DNA of 64,000 nucleotides, taken from positions 20,642 to 84,641 of the forward strand of contig JBJMVQ010000056.1 of the NCBI GenBank assembly GCA_045810625.1, read 5' to 3'. The notes under the pieces were generated by a model. It saw nothing but the letters and a program-made list of their open reading frames with translations. It did no database searches and had not been told where the DNA came from. Numbering within the stretch: the first letter of the stretch is position 1; every line of letters starts with the position of its first letter. Both the position numbers and the translations under genes were made by a program. Origin of the DNA: JACQFZ01 sp045810625 (GTDB lineage: Bacteria; Pseudomonadota; Gammaproteobacteria; Acidiferrobacterales; Sulfurifustaceae). Positions 49,248 through 58,195 of the stretch are shown here, one piece after another.

Positions 49248-51168
49248 GTGGTGCACTCGCAGTAGTAAGTGAGTGATCAAAGCGGTTTACGCGCAACATC
49301 TCCGCCGCGATCTCATAGTTCGCAATAGCTTCTCGGACGGCGCTTTCGGCGCCTACTTCGTTGCCCGGCAACGGCTTGCCGGTCGCGGCGTCGACGACGC
49401 GGACGTGTCGTTTGGGCGAAAGCTCGACCACCATTCCGTCGCGCAGCATGCCCACCGTTAGATAGTTCGCGAAGAACGCGCGCGGATCTTGGCGGCCTTC
49501 GGCCAAAACATTGTGGCCGAAAAAGTGCGAGGTATACGTTACGTTGAGCAGCGCCAATACCGTCGGCGCGACATCGATTTGCGACGCCAGCGTATCCACC
49601 CGTCGCGGCCGCACAATGCCCGGCGCATAGATGATCATCGGGATGCGGAAATTTTCCGGAGGCAAATCGGTGCGCCCGCGGCCGTGCGAGGTGTGATCGG
49701 CGATGAAAACGAAAAGCGTATGCTTGAACCACGGGCGCCGGGCCGCTTCCTCGACGAATCGGCCGATTGCCCAGTCGGTATATTTGACGGCGCCGTCGCG
49801 CCCGTGCCCCGGAGCGATGTCGATGCGTCCCGCCGGATAGGTAAACGGCCGATGGTTCGAGGTGGTCATGATATGCGCGAAGACCTTTTTACCCGCTTCG
49901 GCGCGTCGATCGATTTCGCGCAGCGCCAGACGAAACAGATCTTCATCAGCCACGCCCCAGATCGTTTCGTGTGATATGTCTTCTTTCGCGATGGCGGTGC
50001 GGTCGATCACCGTGTAGCCGTTGCCGCCGAAGAAATCCTGCATATTATCGAAGTAGCTGTAGCCGCCGTAGAGATACAGCGACTCGTAACCGTTGTCGCG
50101 AAAAACGCCGCCGAGCGTTTGCAGGCCCTTATTGTTCTTTCGCATCGGTACCGCGTGGCCGGGCGTCGGCGGAACCGACAGCGTCAGCGCCTCGAGCCCC
50201 CGCACGGTGCGCAGCCCGGTGGCGTACAGATTGGTAAACATCAGTCCGTGTGCTGCGATCCGGTCGAGATTCGGCGTCAGCCCTTTGCGACCACCGAACG
50301 ATTCGACAAAGTCGGCGCCAAGACTTTCGATCGAGACGAGCACGACATTTAACGGCTTGATGTGGCCGGCGGCTTTCACCTTGTGCTCGATGGCCAGCGG
50401 CCCGGGCCATTCCATGCGGGGAAAATGTGCGCGCAACTCGGGGCGAGCTTCCTCCAGCGGAAGATTCCTGTAAAACGCGCGATAGTCGAGATCGTTGTTG
50501 CGGAACGCTCGAAGAAACTCGTAGTAGCCGTCGCCGGCAAGCTCGCGCGCGGACGGCGACGCGATGCGTTCGCGCATGTTGTCGCCGATCGCCCAGAAGG
50601 ATAACAGCGGCAGCATCGATGTGACGGCGGTCACCGCGATGCGCCGCCTCAGGGAAGAGGCATCGGCCCGCGCCGCGCGCCAAAACGACTTGCGAACGGC
50701 GAAGAAGATGCCGACGGCCACGGCGGCGATAACGCTCAGGATAGTGCCGACCGGATACGACTCGCGGATGTTGCCGATGACCTCGCGCGTATAAATCAGA
50801 TAATCGACCGCGATGAAATTGAAACGCGAGGAAAATTCGTTCCAAAAAATGAATTCCGACACGGCGGTGAACAACATGCCGAAGAGGGCGAGAGCGAAGA
50901 GCCCGCTCGCGGATACCGCATGCCCGGTGCGTCCCCACGAATTGTTCGGCCATGCCAGCGCGATCAGTGCGAACACCGGCAGTACGTAACAGAGCGCCGC
51001 GATGTCGTAAACCGCACCGACGGCGAAGATCTCGATCAGGCGCGCCGGCCACAAATTCTCGACGCCGCCTTCGAAAACCAACAAGCCAACGCGTACGAGC
51101 GTATTGATGGCAAGGAAGGTTCCCGCGATCCAAAGCAACGTCACATAACGGGGAGGAAGCGATTTCAT
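49240..51168 (-). CDS. LTA synthase-family phosphoglycerol transferase (OpgB/MdoB-like)
   Basis: A 642-residue protein with about five N-terminal membrane helices (up to about residue 200) and a C-terminal alkaline-phosphatase/sulfatase fold. Core motifs are VVLVSIESLGADF (metal-binding Glu), ATGLRTVRGLEALTLS (nucleophile Thr in the GLRT motif), MTTSNHRPF, and VFIADHTSHGRG (metal Asp and His). Members transfer phosphoglycerol from phosphatidylglycerol to membrane-derived oligosaccharides or glycans, or act as phosphoethanolamine transferases. The coupled dgkA gene strongly supports the phosphoglycerol role. Inner membrane, periplasmic active site. Confidence 0.93.
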   Translation of the reverse strand: MKSLPPRYVTLLWIAGTFLAINTLVRVGLLVFEGGVENLWPARLIEIFAVGAVYDIAALCYVLPVFALIALAWPNNSWGRTGHAVSASGLFALALFGMLFTAVSEFIFWNEFSSRFNFIAVDYLIYTREVIGNIRESYPVGTILSVIAAVAVGIFFAVRKSFWRAARADASSLRRRIAVTAVTSMLPLLSFWAIGDNMRERIASPSARELAGDGYYEFLRAFRNNDLDYRAFYRNLPLEEARPELRAHFPRMEWPGPLAIEHKVKAAGHIKPLNVVLVSIESLGADFVESFGGRKGLTPNLDRIAAHGLMFTNLYATGLRTVRGLEALTLSVPPTPGHAVPMRKNNKGLQTLGGVFRDNGYESLYLYGGYSYFDNMQDFFGGNGYTVIDRTAIAKEDISHETIWGVADEDLFRLALREIDRRAEAGKKVFAHIMTTSNHRPFTYPAGRIDIAPGHGRDGAVKYTDWAIGRFVEEAARRPWFKHTLFVFIADHTSHGRGRTDLPPENFRIPMIIYAPGIVRPRRVDTLASQIDVAPTVLALLNVTYTSHFFGHNVLAEGRQDPRAFFANYLTVGMLRDGMVVELSPKRHVRVVDAATGKPLPGNEVGAESAVREAIANYEIAAEMLRVNRFDHSLTTASAPHE

Positions 51169-51639
51169 CGAGTACTCGTTCTTAGACTAGGTCAGAAGCG
51201 GCCGAATGATCGGCGCGCGGCACGCCATCGTCAATGCGGTTCGACCGCTCTATTAAGGAAGGTAGGTCTCAAAAGGTAGCCAGGCAAGGCGCTGGGTTTA
51301 TTGCACCACAGAACTATGTAAGTCCTGTAGTAGTTCAGCCGCTTCGGCTAAAGCTTCCTGGCACAGCCGGCCTTCAGCGTCCGCTCGAAGCCCTTCCCCG
51401 CTTCAACTCCGAGAAACGATAAAAGGTCGGCCGCGGGGTGTGGCGCGCCAAGCCGTTACGCCCCGCGCATCTAATCACAATTTCGGGTCAACCTTGTACC
51501 GCGGCGTCGGACGGTTGGTGCGTATCGTCGGCGAACCTGCCAGCCACGCTGGCATCGAAGTGACCGCAAGCGTATTTGCAGCGAGGGCGGCGTTTAAAGC
51601 TGGCGCGTATCCGATGGAAGCGCTCGCGCGCCTCCGCAC
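51169..51639. other. 471-bp intergenic region
   Basis: No recognisable gene. A GCCGCTTCGGCTAAAG-like short hairpin near 51340 and GC-rich sequence otherwise. It lies between minus-strand genes and includes the promoter of the phosphoglycerol transferase. Confidence 0.3.
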
Positions 51640-52028
51640 TCACTCCTGAATCCTTCGTCGAAGCTCTAGCGCGTCAATCCTGCGGAAGAATTGAGGCGTG
51701 ATGATCCAGATCGCGCGCATGAACCAAAGTATGCCGGCTTGCATGAGCGCGTACGGCGCTATGAACAGCAGCAACCAAAACCCGGCGGCCGACGGCTGGT
51801 CCGGGTCAAACGAAACGCCGAAGTACGACAAGAATCCGTAGAGCGTCGTACCGAGGAGAATGCCAAACAGATACCAGACCGATCCCTGCATGGCGCGTTC
51901 GGCGGCGTAGAGCGCAGTTCTTTTTGCCGGCGCCAGAACAACCAGCCGCCGAACACGAGCCCGAGAATGGGCGCCAGCCACCAGGTCGAGATGGTTTCGA
52001 GAATCAACTTCAGGAAGTTGTCCAGCAT
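51640..52028 (-). pseudogene. small membrane protein gene with a frameshift
   Basis: The N-terminal part (from ATG 52028, MLDNFLKLILETISTWWLAPILGLVFGGWLFWRR in pieces) and the C-terminal part (SVWYLFGILLGTTLYGFLSYFG to EALELRRRIQE-like ALELRRRIQE) read as one protein of about 128 residues. They are in different frames. The switch occurs at a run of five A on the coding strand (T-run 51921-51925), needing a -1 shift. Three membrane helices. Either a sequencing/real mutation or a programmed shift; the surrounding heptamer is not a classical slippery site. Confidence 0.65.
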
Positions 52029-52530
52029 TGCCCTTCCGGCAATATTACTGGCGGGTACGCGGTCAAGAATGCATTACGAGATCGGAGAAACATACCCAAC
52101 TTTCGTTCCCTGTTCCGTCGTTGGGGGTCTTTGGTTGTTCGTTTTGCGAGCACTATATTGCACGATGCGCGCAGCCACAACGACGCACACGATAAGCGCC
52201 GCGTTCGAAGTCGGCGTTCTTGTGCAATCTATTAGATGGACTGATCACCGCGCCGGCGACTCACTAACGTAGTCGCTCTATTCAGCTTCGCTGTATCTCC
52301 AGCTGCATTTACCGAATTCGAGGCGCAGTCGCAGCGCAGCCGCTTACGCTGAACGACGGGGGATTCGTACGCGGAGCCGGCTTATGCCTGCGGATAAAGC
52401 AACGACCTAAACCATGGGCGCATTGGATACCGTGCACGCGACCGGCGCGCGCCCGTCGCTCTACCTCACGAGCACGCGCAGCTGATCGGCATCGGCGTTC
52501 GCGCCCCGAAACGCGGGGGAAAGAACGGCG
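52029..52530. other. 502-bp intergenic region
   Basis: No gene, repeat or clear terminator was recognised on either strand. Confidence 0.3.
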
Positions 52531-52902
52531 CTAGAAGCAAAGTGTGGCGGCGCCCGCCTTCAATCGCTCGTGCATCACGCTCGCACCCGTGATGATCACG
52601 CCTTCGACGAAATCCGATTGCTCATAACCACGTGCTTTCACGCAAGGCGTGCACGCCCACAATGTTCCACCGCGCCGCACGAAATCCTGAATCATCGCCT
52701 TGAGCGGCTCGAGCGGTAGAACCTGGGTCGTGTCGACGGCGCGCTTGCGCACGAGATCGACGCCTCCGCTGGTGAGAAAGATCGCCACGTCCATACCCGC
52801 GGTAAGACCGCCGTTCGCGATCGTGAAGCCGACCGACGAAAGCTCATTGTCGATACCTTTGGTGATCATGACGACGAGTTGCTTTTTGCCTTGTTCAGCC
52901 AT
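52531..52902 (-). CDS. DsrE/DsrF-like family protein
   Basis: ATG 52902 with GGAGGCC gives 123 residues. The Rossmann-like DsrE fold is visible: QLVVMITKGIDN, VGFTIANGGLTAGMDVAIFLTSGGVDLV, then GGTLWACTPCVKARGY with two Cys (CTPC) at the position of the conserved DsrE Cys, and GVIITGASVMHERL. Such proteins transfer sulfur or persulfides, or bind thiols. No dsr or tus genes are adjacent. The CxxC-like pair (C-T-P-C) supports a redox or sulfur-relay role. Confidence 0.9.
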   Translation of the reverse strand: MAEQGKKQLVVMITKGIDNELSSVGFTIANGGLTAGMDVAIFLTSGGVDLVRKRAVDTTQVLPLEPLKAMIQDFVRRGGTLWACTPCVKARGYEQSDFVEGVIITGASVMHERLKAGAATLCF

Positions 52903-53043
52903 GATAGGCCTCCATATAATGATGACTATTGCGCGCCCAGACCGGGCGCTGGCGACGCACAATACGATGATGTCGCACCCATGTCCTGCTCCGGCGTCCG
53001 GAATTCATGAGCGAAATACCGGACCCGTCGTTTAAGAGGTGTG

Positions 53044-54057
53044 ATGGATACTCTCTCGGAAATACTGCGGGGCGTGAGACTCACCGGCGCGGTATTTCTA
53101 CGGGCGGAATTGTCGGCGCCGTGGTGCGTCGGCGTGCCGACGGCGGACGTGGTCGCACAGTTGCTGATGCCGTCGGCCGAGCATCTGACACGCTATCACC
53201 TCGTGACGGAAGGCCGCTGTACGGTAAAGCCGGAAGGCGGCGAGCCGACGACGCTCGAGGCGGGCGACATCGTGGTATTTCCGCACCACGAAGCGCATCT
53301 GATCGGCAGCGATCTGCACCTCCCGCCGGCCAGCATGCGTGCGATAACGGAACGGCCGGACTGGCAACGGCTTCCGCTCATCCGCTACGGCGGCGGCGGC
53401 GAAACGGCGAAGCTCGTTTGCGGTTTTCTCGCCTGCGATCCGCGGCTGTGTCGACCGATCCTCAGCGCGCTGCCGACGGTGGTGAAGGTGAATCTGCGTT
53501 CGAGCCCGACCGGCGCCTGGATCGAAAACTCCATCCGTTACGCGATCGAGCAAGCGATGTCGCCGCGCCCCGGCGGCGATGCGATGCTCGCAAAGCTCTC
53601 AGAAGTATTGTTCGTCGAGACGTTGCGTTCTTATGTCGACGCGCTCGCGCCGGATCGAACCGGCTGGTTCGGAGGCTTGCGCGATCCGCTGGTCGGCGCG
53701 GCGCTCGCGCTGATGCACCAGCAGCCGGCGCGTGACTGGACGCTGGAAGAGCTGGCGCGGCAAGTCGGCGCTTCGCGCACGGTTTTGGCCGAGCGCTTTA
53801 CGCACTTCATCGGCGAATCGCCGATCGCCTACCTAACGCGCTGGCGTCTCGCCATCGCTGCCGATCTGCTCCGCTCCAGTCGCGCGAGCTTGGTCCGCAT
53901 CGCCGAGACGGTCGGGTACCAATCGGAAGCCGCGTTCAATCGCGCGTTCAAGCGCGAGTACGGCGTGCCGCCCGCCACCTGGCGGCGAAACTCGACGACG
54001 AGCCCCGCGCAGACGCCGGAAAGCAACGACGCCGCAGCGCAGCCGACAACTGATTGA
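53044..54057 (+). CDS. AraC-family transcriptional regulator with cupin_6 sensor
   Basis: ATG 53044 with AAGAGG upstream gives 337 residues. The N-terminal half is a cupin_6 (AraC_binding) domain (YHLVTEGRCTVKPEGGE, AGDIVVFPHHEAHLI, and CGFLACDP). The C-terminal half has two helix-turn-helices: LEELARQVGASRTVLAERFTHFIGESPIAYLTRWRL and LVRIAETVGYQSEAAFNRAFKREYGVPPATWRR (pieces). This group typically controls a neighbouring oxidoreductase or hydrolase gene. The divergent DsrE gene is a possible target. Ligand unknown. Confidence 0.94.
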   Translation: MDTLSEILRGVRLTGAVFLRAELSAPWCVGVPTADVVAQLLMPSAEHLTRYHLVTEGRCTVKPEGGEPTTLEAGDIVVFPHHEAHLIGSDLHLPPASMRAITERPDWQRLPLIRYGGGGETAKLVCGFLACDPRLCRPILSALPTVVKVNLRSSPTGAWIENSIRYAIEQAMSPRPGGDAMLAKLSEVLFVETLRSYVDALAPDRTGWFGGLRDPLVGAALALMHQQPARDWTLEELARQVGASRTVLAERFTHFIGESPIAYLTRWRLAIAADLLRSSRASLVRIAETVGYQSEAAFNRAFKREYGVPPATWRRNSTTSPAQTPESNDAAAQPTTD

Positions 54058-54177
54058 CGCGCATACCAGCGACGCTGACGTTGGCGTCCAGCCAACAATG
54101 TCGCGGCGCGAGTCCTATATTAGTAAGTACTACAGCCGCGATACGCGGCACGGGTACCAGTATTGGGGGAACCACAA

Positions 54178-54795
54178 ATGGGTAAGCTCGTCATCAAGCA
54201 CCTGGGTAAAGTCATCGGCGAAACGAATTTGCGGCTGGGGCGCATGACCATCGGCCGCCGAGCCGGAGACATTCCACTCGACGACCCGGCCGTCAGCAGC
54301 ATGCACGCCCAGATCGAAACCGTCGCCGGCGGTCAGGCGACCATCTACGACCTGAACAGCACGAATGGAACTTTCGTCGACGGCAAACGCGTAAAAACGC
54401 ACGAGCTGATCGACAAGCAAACCATCGTCATCGGCGAGCACGCCCTGCTATATCTCGACGAGATTGGGCCGCCCGTCACACTGCCCAAACCTGCCAACGC
54501 CTCCACGCCGGTGGGCGCGTCCACGGCGATCATTCAATTCGCGCATCTGCGGGTAATCGAAGGCGGCGAGAAGGGGAAGCGTGTGTCGCTGAGCCCGGAA
54601 AACGTCACGGTCGATATCCCAGGCAAAAAACCGCTTCGGGTCACGCGTCTCACCGACCGCTACTTACTCGAATCCGATGAGCCGAATCAGGTGAAACTCA
54701 ACGACCATCCGATGCCGGCCGAGGGCAGTGTTCTGCTGGAGGACGGCGACGTGATCGAGTTAGGCGGCACGAAGTTTAAGTTCAACCTGAAGTAG
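54178..54795 (+). CDS. FHA-domain protein
   Basis: ATG 54178 with GGGGGAA gives 205 residues. The N-terminal FHA domain (about 5-105) has the phosphothreonine-binding signature: GRRAGDIPLDDPAVSSMHAQIE (Arg, Ser, His) and DLNSTNGTFVDGKRV. After a Pro/Ala linker a second beta-rich module (about 120-205, VIEGGEKGKRVSLSPENV, VLLEDGDVIELGGTKFKF) looks like a degenerate second FHA-like domain. It reads out Ser/Thr phosphorylation, but no kinase gene is adjacent. Cytoplasmic. Confidence 0.92.
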   Translation: MGKLVIKHLGKVIGETNLRLGRMTIGRRAGDIPLDDPAVSSMHAQIETVAGGQATIYDLNSTNGTFVDGKRVKTHELIDKQTIVIGEHALLYLDEIGPPVTLPKPANASTPVGASTAIIQFAHLRVIEGGEKGKRVSLSPENVTVDIPGKKPLRVTRLTDRYLLESDEPNQVKLNDHPMPAEGSVLLEDGDVIELGGTKFKFNLK

Positions 54796-54872
54796 GCCGA
54801 ATCACGACGGTAACCGCCGGTCAAAACTCGATGTCCTGACTGTCAGTAGAAAATCCCGCAACGGAGGTGGGC

Positions 54873-55394
54873 ATGGACCGTCAGCTGCAAGAGGTGATCG
54901 AAGATTGGCCGAGCGAACCGCGCGAATCCGCGAAGCGCCTGATCCAATACTATGGCGAGCCCGACGAGTACAGCGTGTCGAAACTCGTTTGGTACAACAC
55001 AAAAGATTCCTGGAAGCGCACGGAGCTGTCGCGCGAGGAAATACCCCACGATTTTCCGGCGCATCACACCGACTTTCTCGAGCAGTTCATCGACTACAAA
55101 GTTCCGGTCGAAATGTACTCCAAACTTGCCGAGTTCGACGGCAGCGTCATCTGCGAACGGACCAAAGGCGAGATCTCCGCGCGTTGCGGCGGCACGTCGA
55201 TGAATTTCGTCGCCATCAACCTGGCGCATGACATCGTCAGCGGAAAACGAACCGTGGAGGAAGCGCGCGCGGAATATACGCGCCTCTACAAGGCGTACCA
55301 GAACGGCGAGAAGCCGCCCTATACGCAGGCGTTTCAGTTTTCCTTGCCGAAGGGCGATACCAAAGACATCGACAGGCCGACATTGTCGTCGTAG
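54873..55394 (+). CDS. conserved hypothetical protein
   Basis: ATG 54873 with GGAGG upstream gives 173 residues. No signal peptide or membrane helix. Conserved-looking parts are the acidic start (LQEVIEDWPSEPRESAKRLI), YYGEPDEYSVSKLVWYN, PHDFPAHHTDFLEQFI and a C-terminal helical region (YTRLYKAYQNGEKPPYTQAF). It resembles a family seen in soil proteobacteria, with no known function. It follows the FHA gene by 77 bases and could be co-transcribed. Confidence 0.75.
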   Translation: MDRQLQEVIEDWPSEPRESAKRLIQYYGEPDEYSVSKLVWYNTKDSWKRTELSREEIPHDFPAHHTDFLEQFIDYKVPVEMYSKLAEFDGSVICERTKGEISARCGGTSMNFVAINLAHDIVSGKRTVEEARAEYTRLYKAYQNGEKPPYTQAFQFSLPKGDTKDIDRPTLSS

Positions 55395-55594
55395 AGAAAA
55401 GACGGAACAGCAGCATTTCCGGCTCTTCGAGCGTGCGGGACCATACGACTCCCCGATATTCGGGTGCGCGCAGTTCTGTGCCGCGGCGCTCGGCTATCCA
55501 TGACAACATTCGCAATCGACGCCGCGCCAACATTAATCCGCGGTATTCGGTTGTAGGTTGTGCAGTTCGGTTTCACAACAACTCGAAAGTCACC

Positions 55595-55885
55595 ATGTTC
55601 AAGCGATTCATGGTTGGCAGGTGCAGCCGTCGCTGTGCTCGCGGTCGCCGCGCCGCTCTGTGCCGAGAACGACGTGCAACAGGACAACGCCAATGGTCCG
55701 GCGACCCGGATGCGAATATCACCACGGAGTATCTGATCAAGTACATGATCGAGCGCGCGCGGGGCCGGGATCGATCATCGTCATGCATATCAACCGGCGC
55801 ATACCGCCGCAGCATTGCCGCCCAATATCGATATGCTGCCTGAACGCGGGTACACGTTCGTTACCGTCGGACAGTTGCTGGAAAC
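55595..55885 (+). pseudogene. relic: signal peptide fragment fused to a polysaccharide deacetylase C-terminus
   Basis: One frame (about 55613-55700) reads WLAGAAVAVLAVAAPLCAEN, a secretory signal peptide. A shifted frame then gives NITTEYLIKYMIERAR, GSIIVMHIN and LPNIDMLPERGYTFVTVGQLLE in turn. These are the C-terminal strands of NodB-type polysaccharide deacetylases (the GSIIxMH...xxLPxIIxxLrxrGYxFVTV pattern). At least two frame changes are needed and the catalytic N-terminal half is absent. It lies directly upstream of the 56101 gene. Confidence 0.7.
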
Positions 55886-56100
55886 CGCGACAGTCCGGAT
55901 TAGCCGACCTTTCGCCGCCCGCCAGCCCGACGATGGCTTGGACCGGAACCAGGAATTTTTTCGCCCCTCAGGTAGTCTGACGTTTGCGATCCAAATTCGT
56001 GCGTCTGAAGCAGCCCGCTCGCCGATCGCTGCCCCGCATGTGATGTTGGATTGGATGGCATGGTTAGCCGATAGTTGACGAATCAATAAGGAGACAATCC

Positions 56101-56706
56101 ATGATGCGCGCGTTTACGCTTTTGTTCATTGCTATGCTCTCGGCCGCGGCGTTCGCGGCGGGGTTCCCCGATTCGCTCGTTAGAATTCGCGGCACCGTCG
56201 ATAAGCTCGATGGGAATGTGCTGAGCGTGAAGACTCGCGACGGCCAGAACACGACGGTGAAGCTCGCCGACGACTTCGTGGTGATGGGGATTACGAAGCA
56301 GAGCACGGCCGACATTGCGACCGGCAAGTTCATCGGCAGCACCACGGTTGGCGAGAAGGATGGCGCGTTGGTCGCGGAAGAAGTGCACATCTTCCCCGAG
56401 AACATGCGCGGCACCGGCGAAGGCCATTACGACTGGGACCTGCGGCCGAACAGCAAGATGACCAACGCGAACATCGCCAAGATCAAGAACGTGAAGAACG
56501 ATCGCGTGCTGACGGTTCAGTACAAGGGCGGCGAGAAGGAAATCCTGGTTACGCGAGAAACCAAGGTCGTTGGCTATACGCCTTCGAACAAAAGCGAGCT
56601 GAAGCCGGGCGCGCCCATCTTCCTGGTCGCGCAGAAGCAGCCGGACGGGAGCCTCGCCGCGCGGCGCGTCAATGTCGGATTGAATGGCCAGGCGCCGCCG
56701 ATGTAG
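56101..56706 (+). CDS. periplasmic DUF5666-like protein
   Basis: ATG 56101 with AAGGAG gives 201 residues. A signal peptide ends at about residue 19 (AAFAA). The mature protein is built of OB-like beta strands: VRIRGTVDKLDGNVLSVKTRDGQNTTVKLAD, ITKQSTADIATGKFIGSTTVGEKDGALVAEEVHIFPE, and a second block with VLTVQYKGGEKEILVTRETKVVGY. This pattern occurs in the DUF5666 family of secreted proteins. Unknown function. A good terminator follows. Confidence 0.85.
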   Translation: MMRAFTLLFIAMLSAAAFAAGFPDSLVRIRGTVDKLDGNVLSVKTRDGQNTTVKLADDFVVMGITKQSTADIATGKFIGSTTVGEKDGALVAEEVHIFPENMRGTGEGHYDWDLRPNSKMTNANIAKIKNVKNDRVLTVQYKGGEKEILVTRETKVVGYTPSNKSELKPGAPIFLVAQKQPDGSLAARRVNVGLNGQAPPM

Positions 56707-56760
56707 CCGTTGGAGTCCGAGCCTTGCCGCGCGACGCCGGCGACATCGAAACGCTCGCCA

Positions 56761-56791
56761 CAACGCCCTGCCACGCAGGGCGTTGTTGTTT
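56761..56791 (+). terminator. rho-independent-like terminator
   Basis: CAACGCCCTG (56761-56770), CCACG loop, CAGGGCGTTG (56776-56785), followed by TTGTTT. A perfect 10-bp stem 55 bases after the DUF5666-like stop. Confidence 0.75.
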
Positions 56792-56961
56792 GCGCCGCCG
56801 GAGCTGCGGAACGAGCGTCGATACGACGACTATTTCACTTTCGGATCGCGGTTATCCGCAGGTACCGCCGCCAAGCACGTGGATGCGCGCGGCAAATAAA
56901 TGACAAAATGACGCGGCATCATCCTCGGGCGCACCCGCCTCCCCACATAATGGAAACCGCC

Positions 56962-58071
56962 ATGAGCAACCCTTCTTTTAAGGTGCAGGAACTGAAGATT
57001 CGCGATATCCGCGTGCGCGCAGTCGCCGCACCGATGAAGCGTCCGCTCGCGACGAGCATTGCCGCCGTGACGGTCGCGCCGCTGGTGCTGCTAGACCTCG
57101 AAACCGATGGCGGCATCGTCGGCCGCTCCTATCTCTTCGCGATCGGCAAACACAACCTCGCACCGATCGTGAAGCTCGTCCAAGCGATGGCGCAGATGGT
57201 GCAGGGCGACGCCGTCGCGCCCTTCGACATCGAGAGGAAGCTCCGCCGGCGTTACGCGCTGCTTGGCGTGCACAACATCGTGCTCTTTGCGATGGCCGGC
57301 ATCGACATGGCGGCATGGGACGCGCTGGCGCGCGCGCTCGGCCAGCCGCTCGTGCGCCTGCTCGGCGCGACGCCGCGCCCGATCCCGGCATACAACTCGA
57401 AGGGACTCGGCATCGCGCCGCGCGCGGCGGTGGAGAAGGAAGCGGTCGAGCTCGTCGAAGAAGGCTTCAGCGCCGTCAAGCTGCGTCTCGGTCGGCCAGA
57501 CGCGCGCGAAGATCTCGACGTGCTAAGAGCGGTACGCAAGGCGATCGGTCCCGGCGTGCGACTCATGGTCGACTTCAACCAGGCGCTCACGGTCGCCGAG
57601 GCGTTGAAGCGCGGACGCATGATCGATGCCGAAGGCGGTGTCGACTGGATCGAGGAGCCGATCCGCGCCGACGACTACGCCGGTTGCGCACGCATCGCGC
57701 GCGAAGTCGCGACGCCGATCCAAATCGGAGAGAACTTCATGGGGCCGGAACAAGCCGCGCAGGCCATCGCCGCCGGCGCCTGCGATTACGTCATGCCCGA
57801 TGCCGAGCGCATCGGCGGCGTCACCGGTTGGATGCGCGCGGCGGCGCTCGCACACGGCGCCGGCATCGAGATGTCGAGCCACCTCTTCCCGGAAGTGAGC
57901 GCGCATCTGCTCGCGGCGACGCCGACCTGCCACTGGCTCGAGTACGTCGATTGGGCCGACGCGATACTCGCGGAGCCGATGCGCGTCGAGAACGGCCACG
58001 CCGTCATCGCCGACCGGCCGGGCATCGGCCTCGACTGGAACGAAGAAGCGGTCGCGCGCTACGCCGTCTGA
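56962..58071 (+). CDS. enolase-superfamily enzyme (mandelate racemase/muconate lactonizing type)
   Basis: ATG 56962 (or 56950) gives 369 residues. The N-terminal capping domain (about 10-130) precedes a beta-barrel. Catalytic elements visible are AVKLRLG (KxR at the KxK position), VDFNQ (first metal Asp), WIEEP (second metal Glu), QIGENF (third metal Glu), VMPDAERIGG (Asp of the Asp-His dyad) and SSHLFPE (catalytic His). This is the mandelate-racemase subgroup arrangement. It abstracts an alpha-proton of a carboxylate: sugar-acid dehydratase or racemase activity is likely; substrate unknown. Confidence 0.93.
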   Translation: MSNPSFKVQELKIRDIRVRAVAAPMKRPLATSIAAVTVAPLVLLDLETDGGIVGRSYLFAIGKHNLAPIVKLVQAMAQMVQGDAVAPFDIERKLRRRYALLGVHNIVLFAMAGIDMAAWDALARALGQPLVRLLGATPRPIPAYNSKGLGIAPRAAVEKEAVELVEEGFSAVKLRLGRPDAREDLDVLRAVRKAIGPGVRLMVDFNQALTVAEALKRGRMIDAEGGVDWIEEPIRADDYAGCARIAREVATPIQIGENFMGPEQAAQAIAAGACDYVMPDAERIGGVTGWMRAAALAHGAGIEMSSHLFPEVSAHLLAATPTCHWLEYVDWADAILAEPMRVENGHAVIADRPGIGLDWNEEAVARYAV

Positions 58072-58144
58072 GGTTCGATCGCCATCACGTGCCCGCAAGC
58101 AAGCGGCAGCGGGGACGCTCGAAGCGGCCGCCACGGACACGAAC

Positions 58145-58175
58145 GCGCCACGGATGCTTGTCGACTCCGTGGCGC
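58145..58175. terminator. inverted repeat between convergent genes
   Basis: GCGCCACGGA (58145-58154) and TCCGTGGCGC (58166-58175), perfect 10-bp stem, 11-base loop, between the enolase-superfamily gene (stop 58071) and the lectin gene (stop 58196). Confidence 0.6.
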
Positions 58176-58195
58176 CGTTTCAGCTGTGGCTTATT

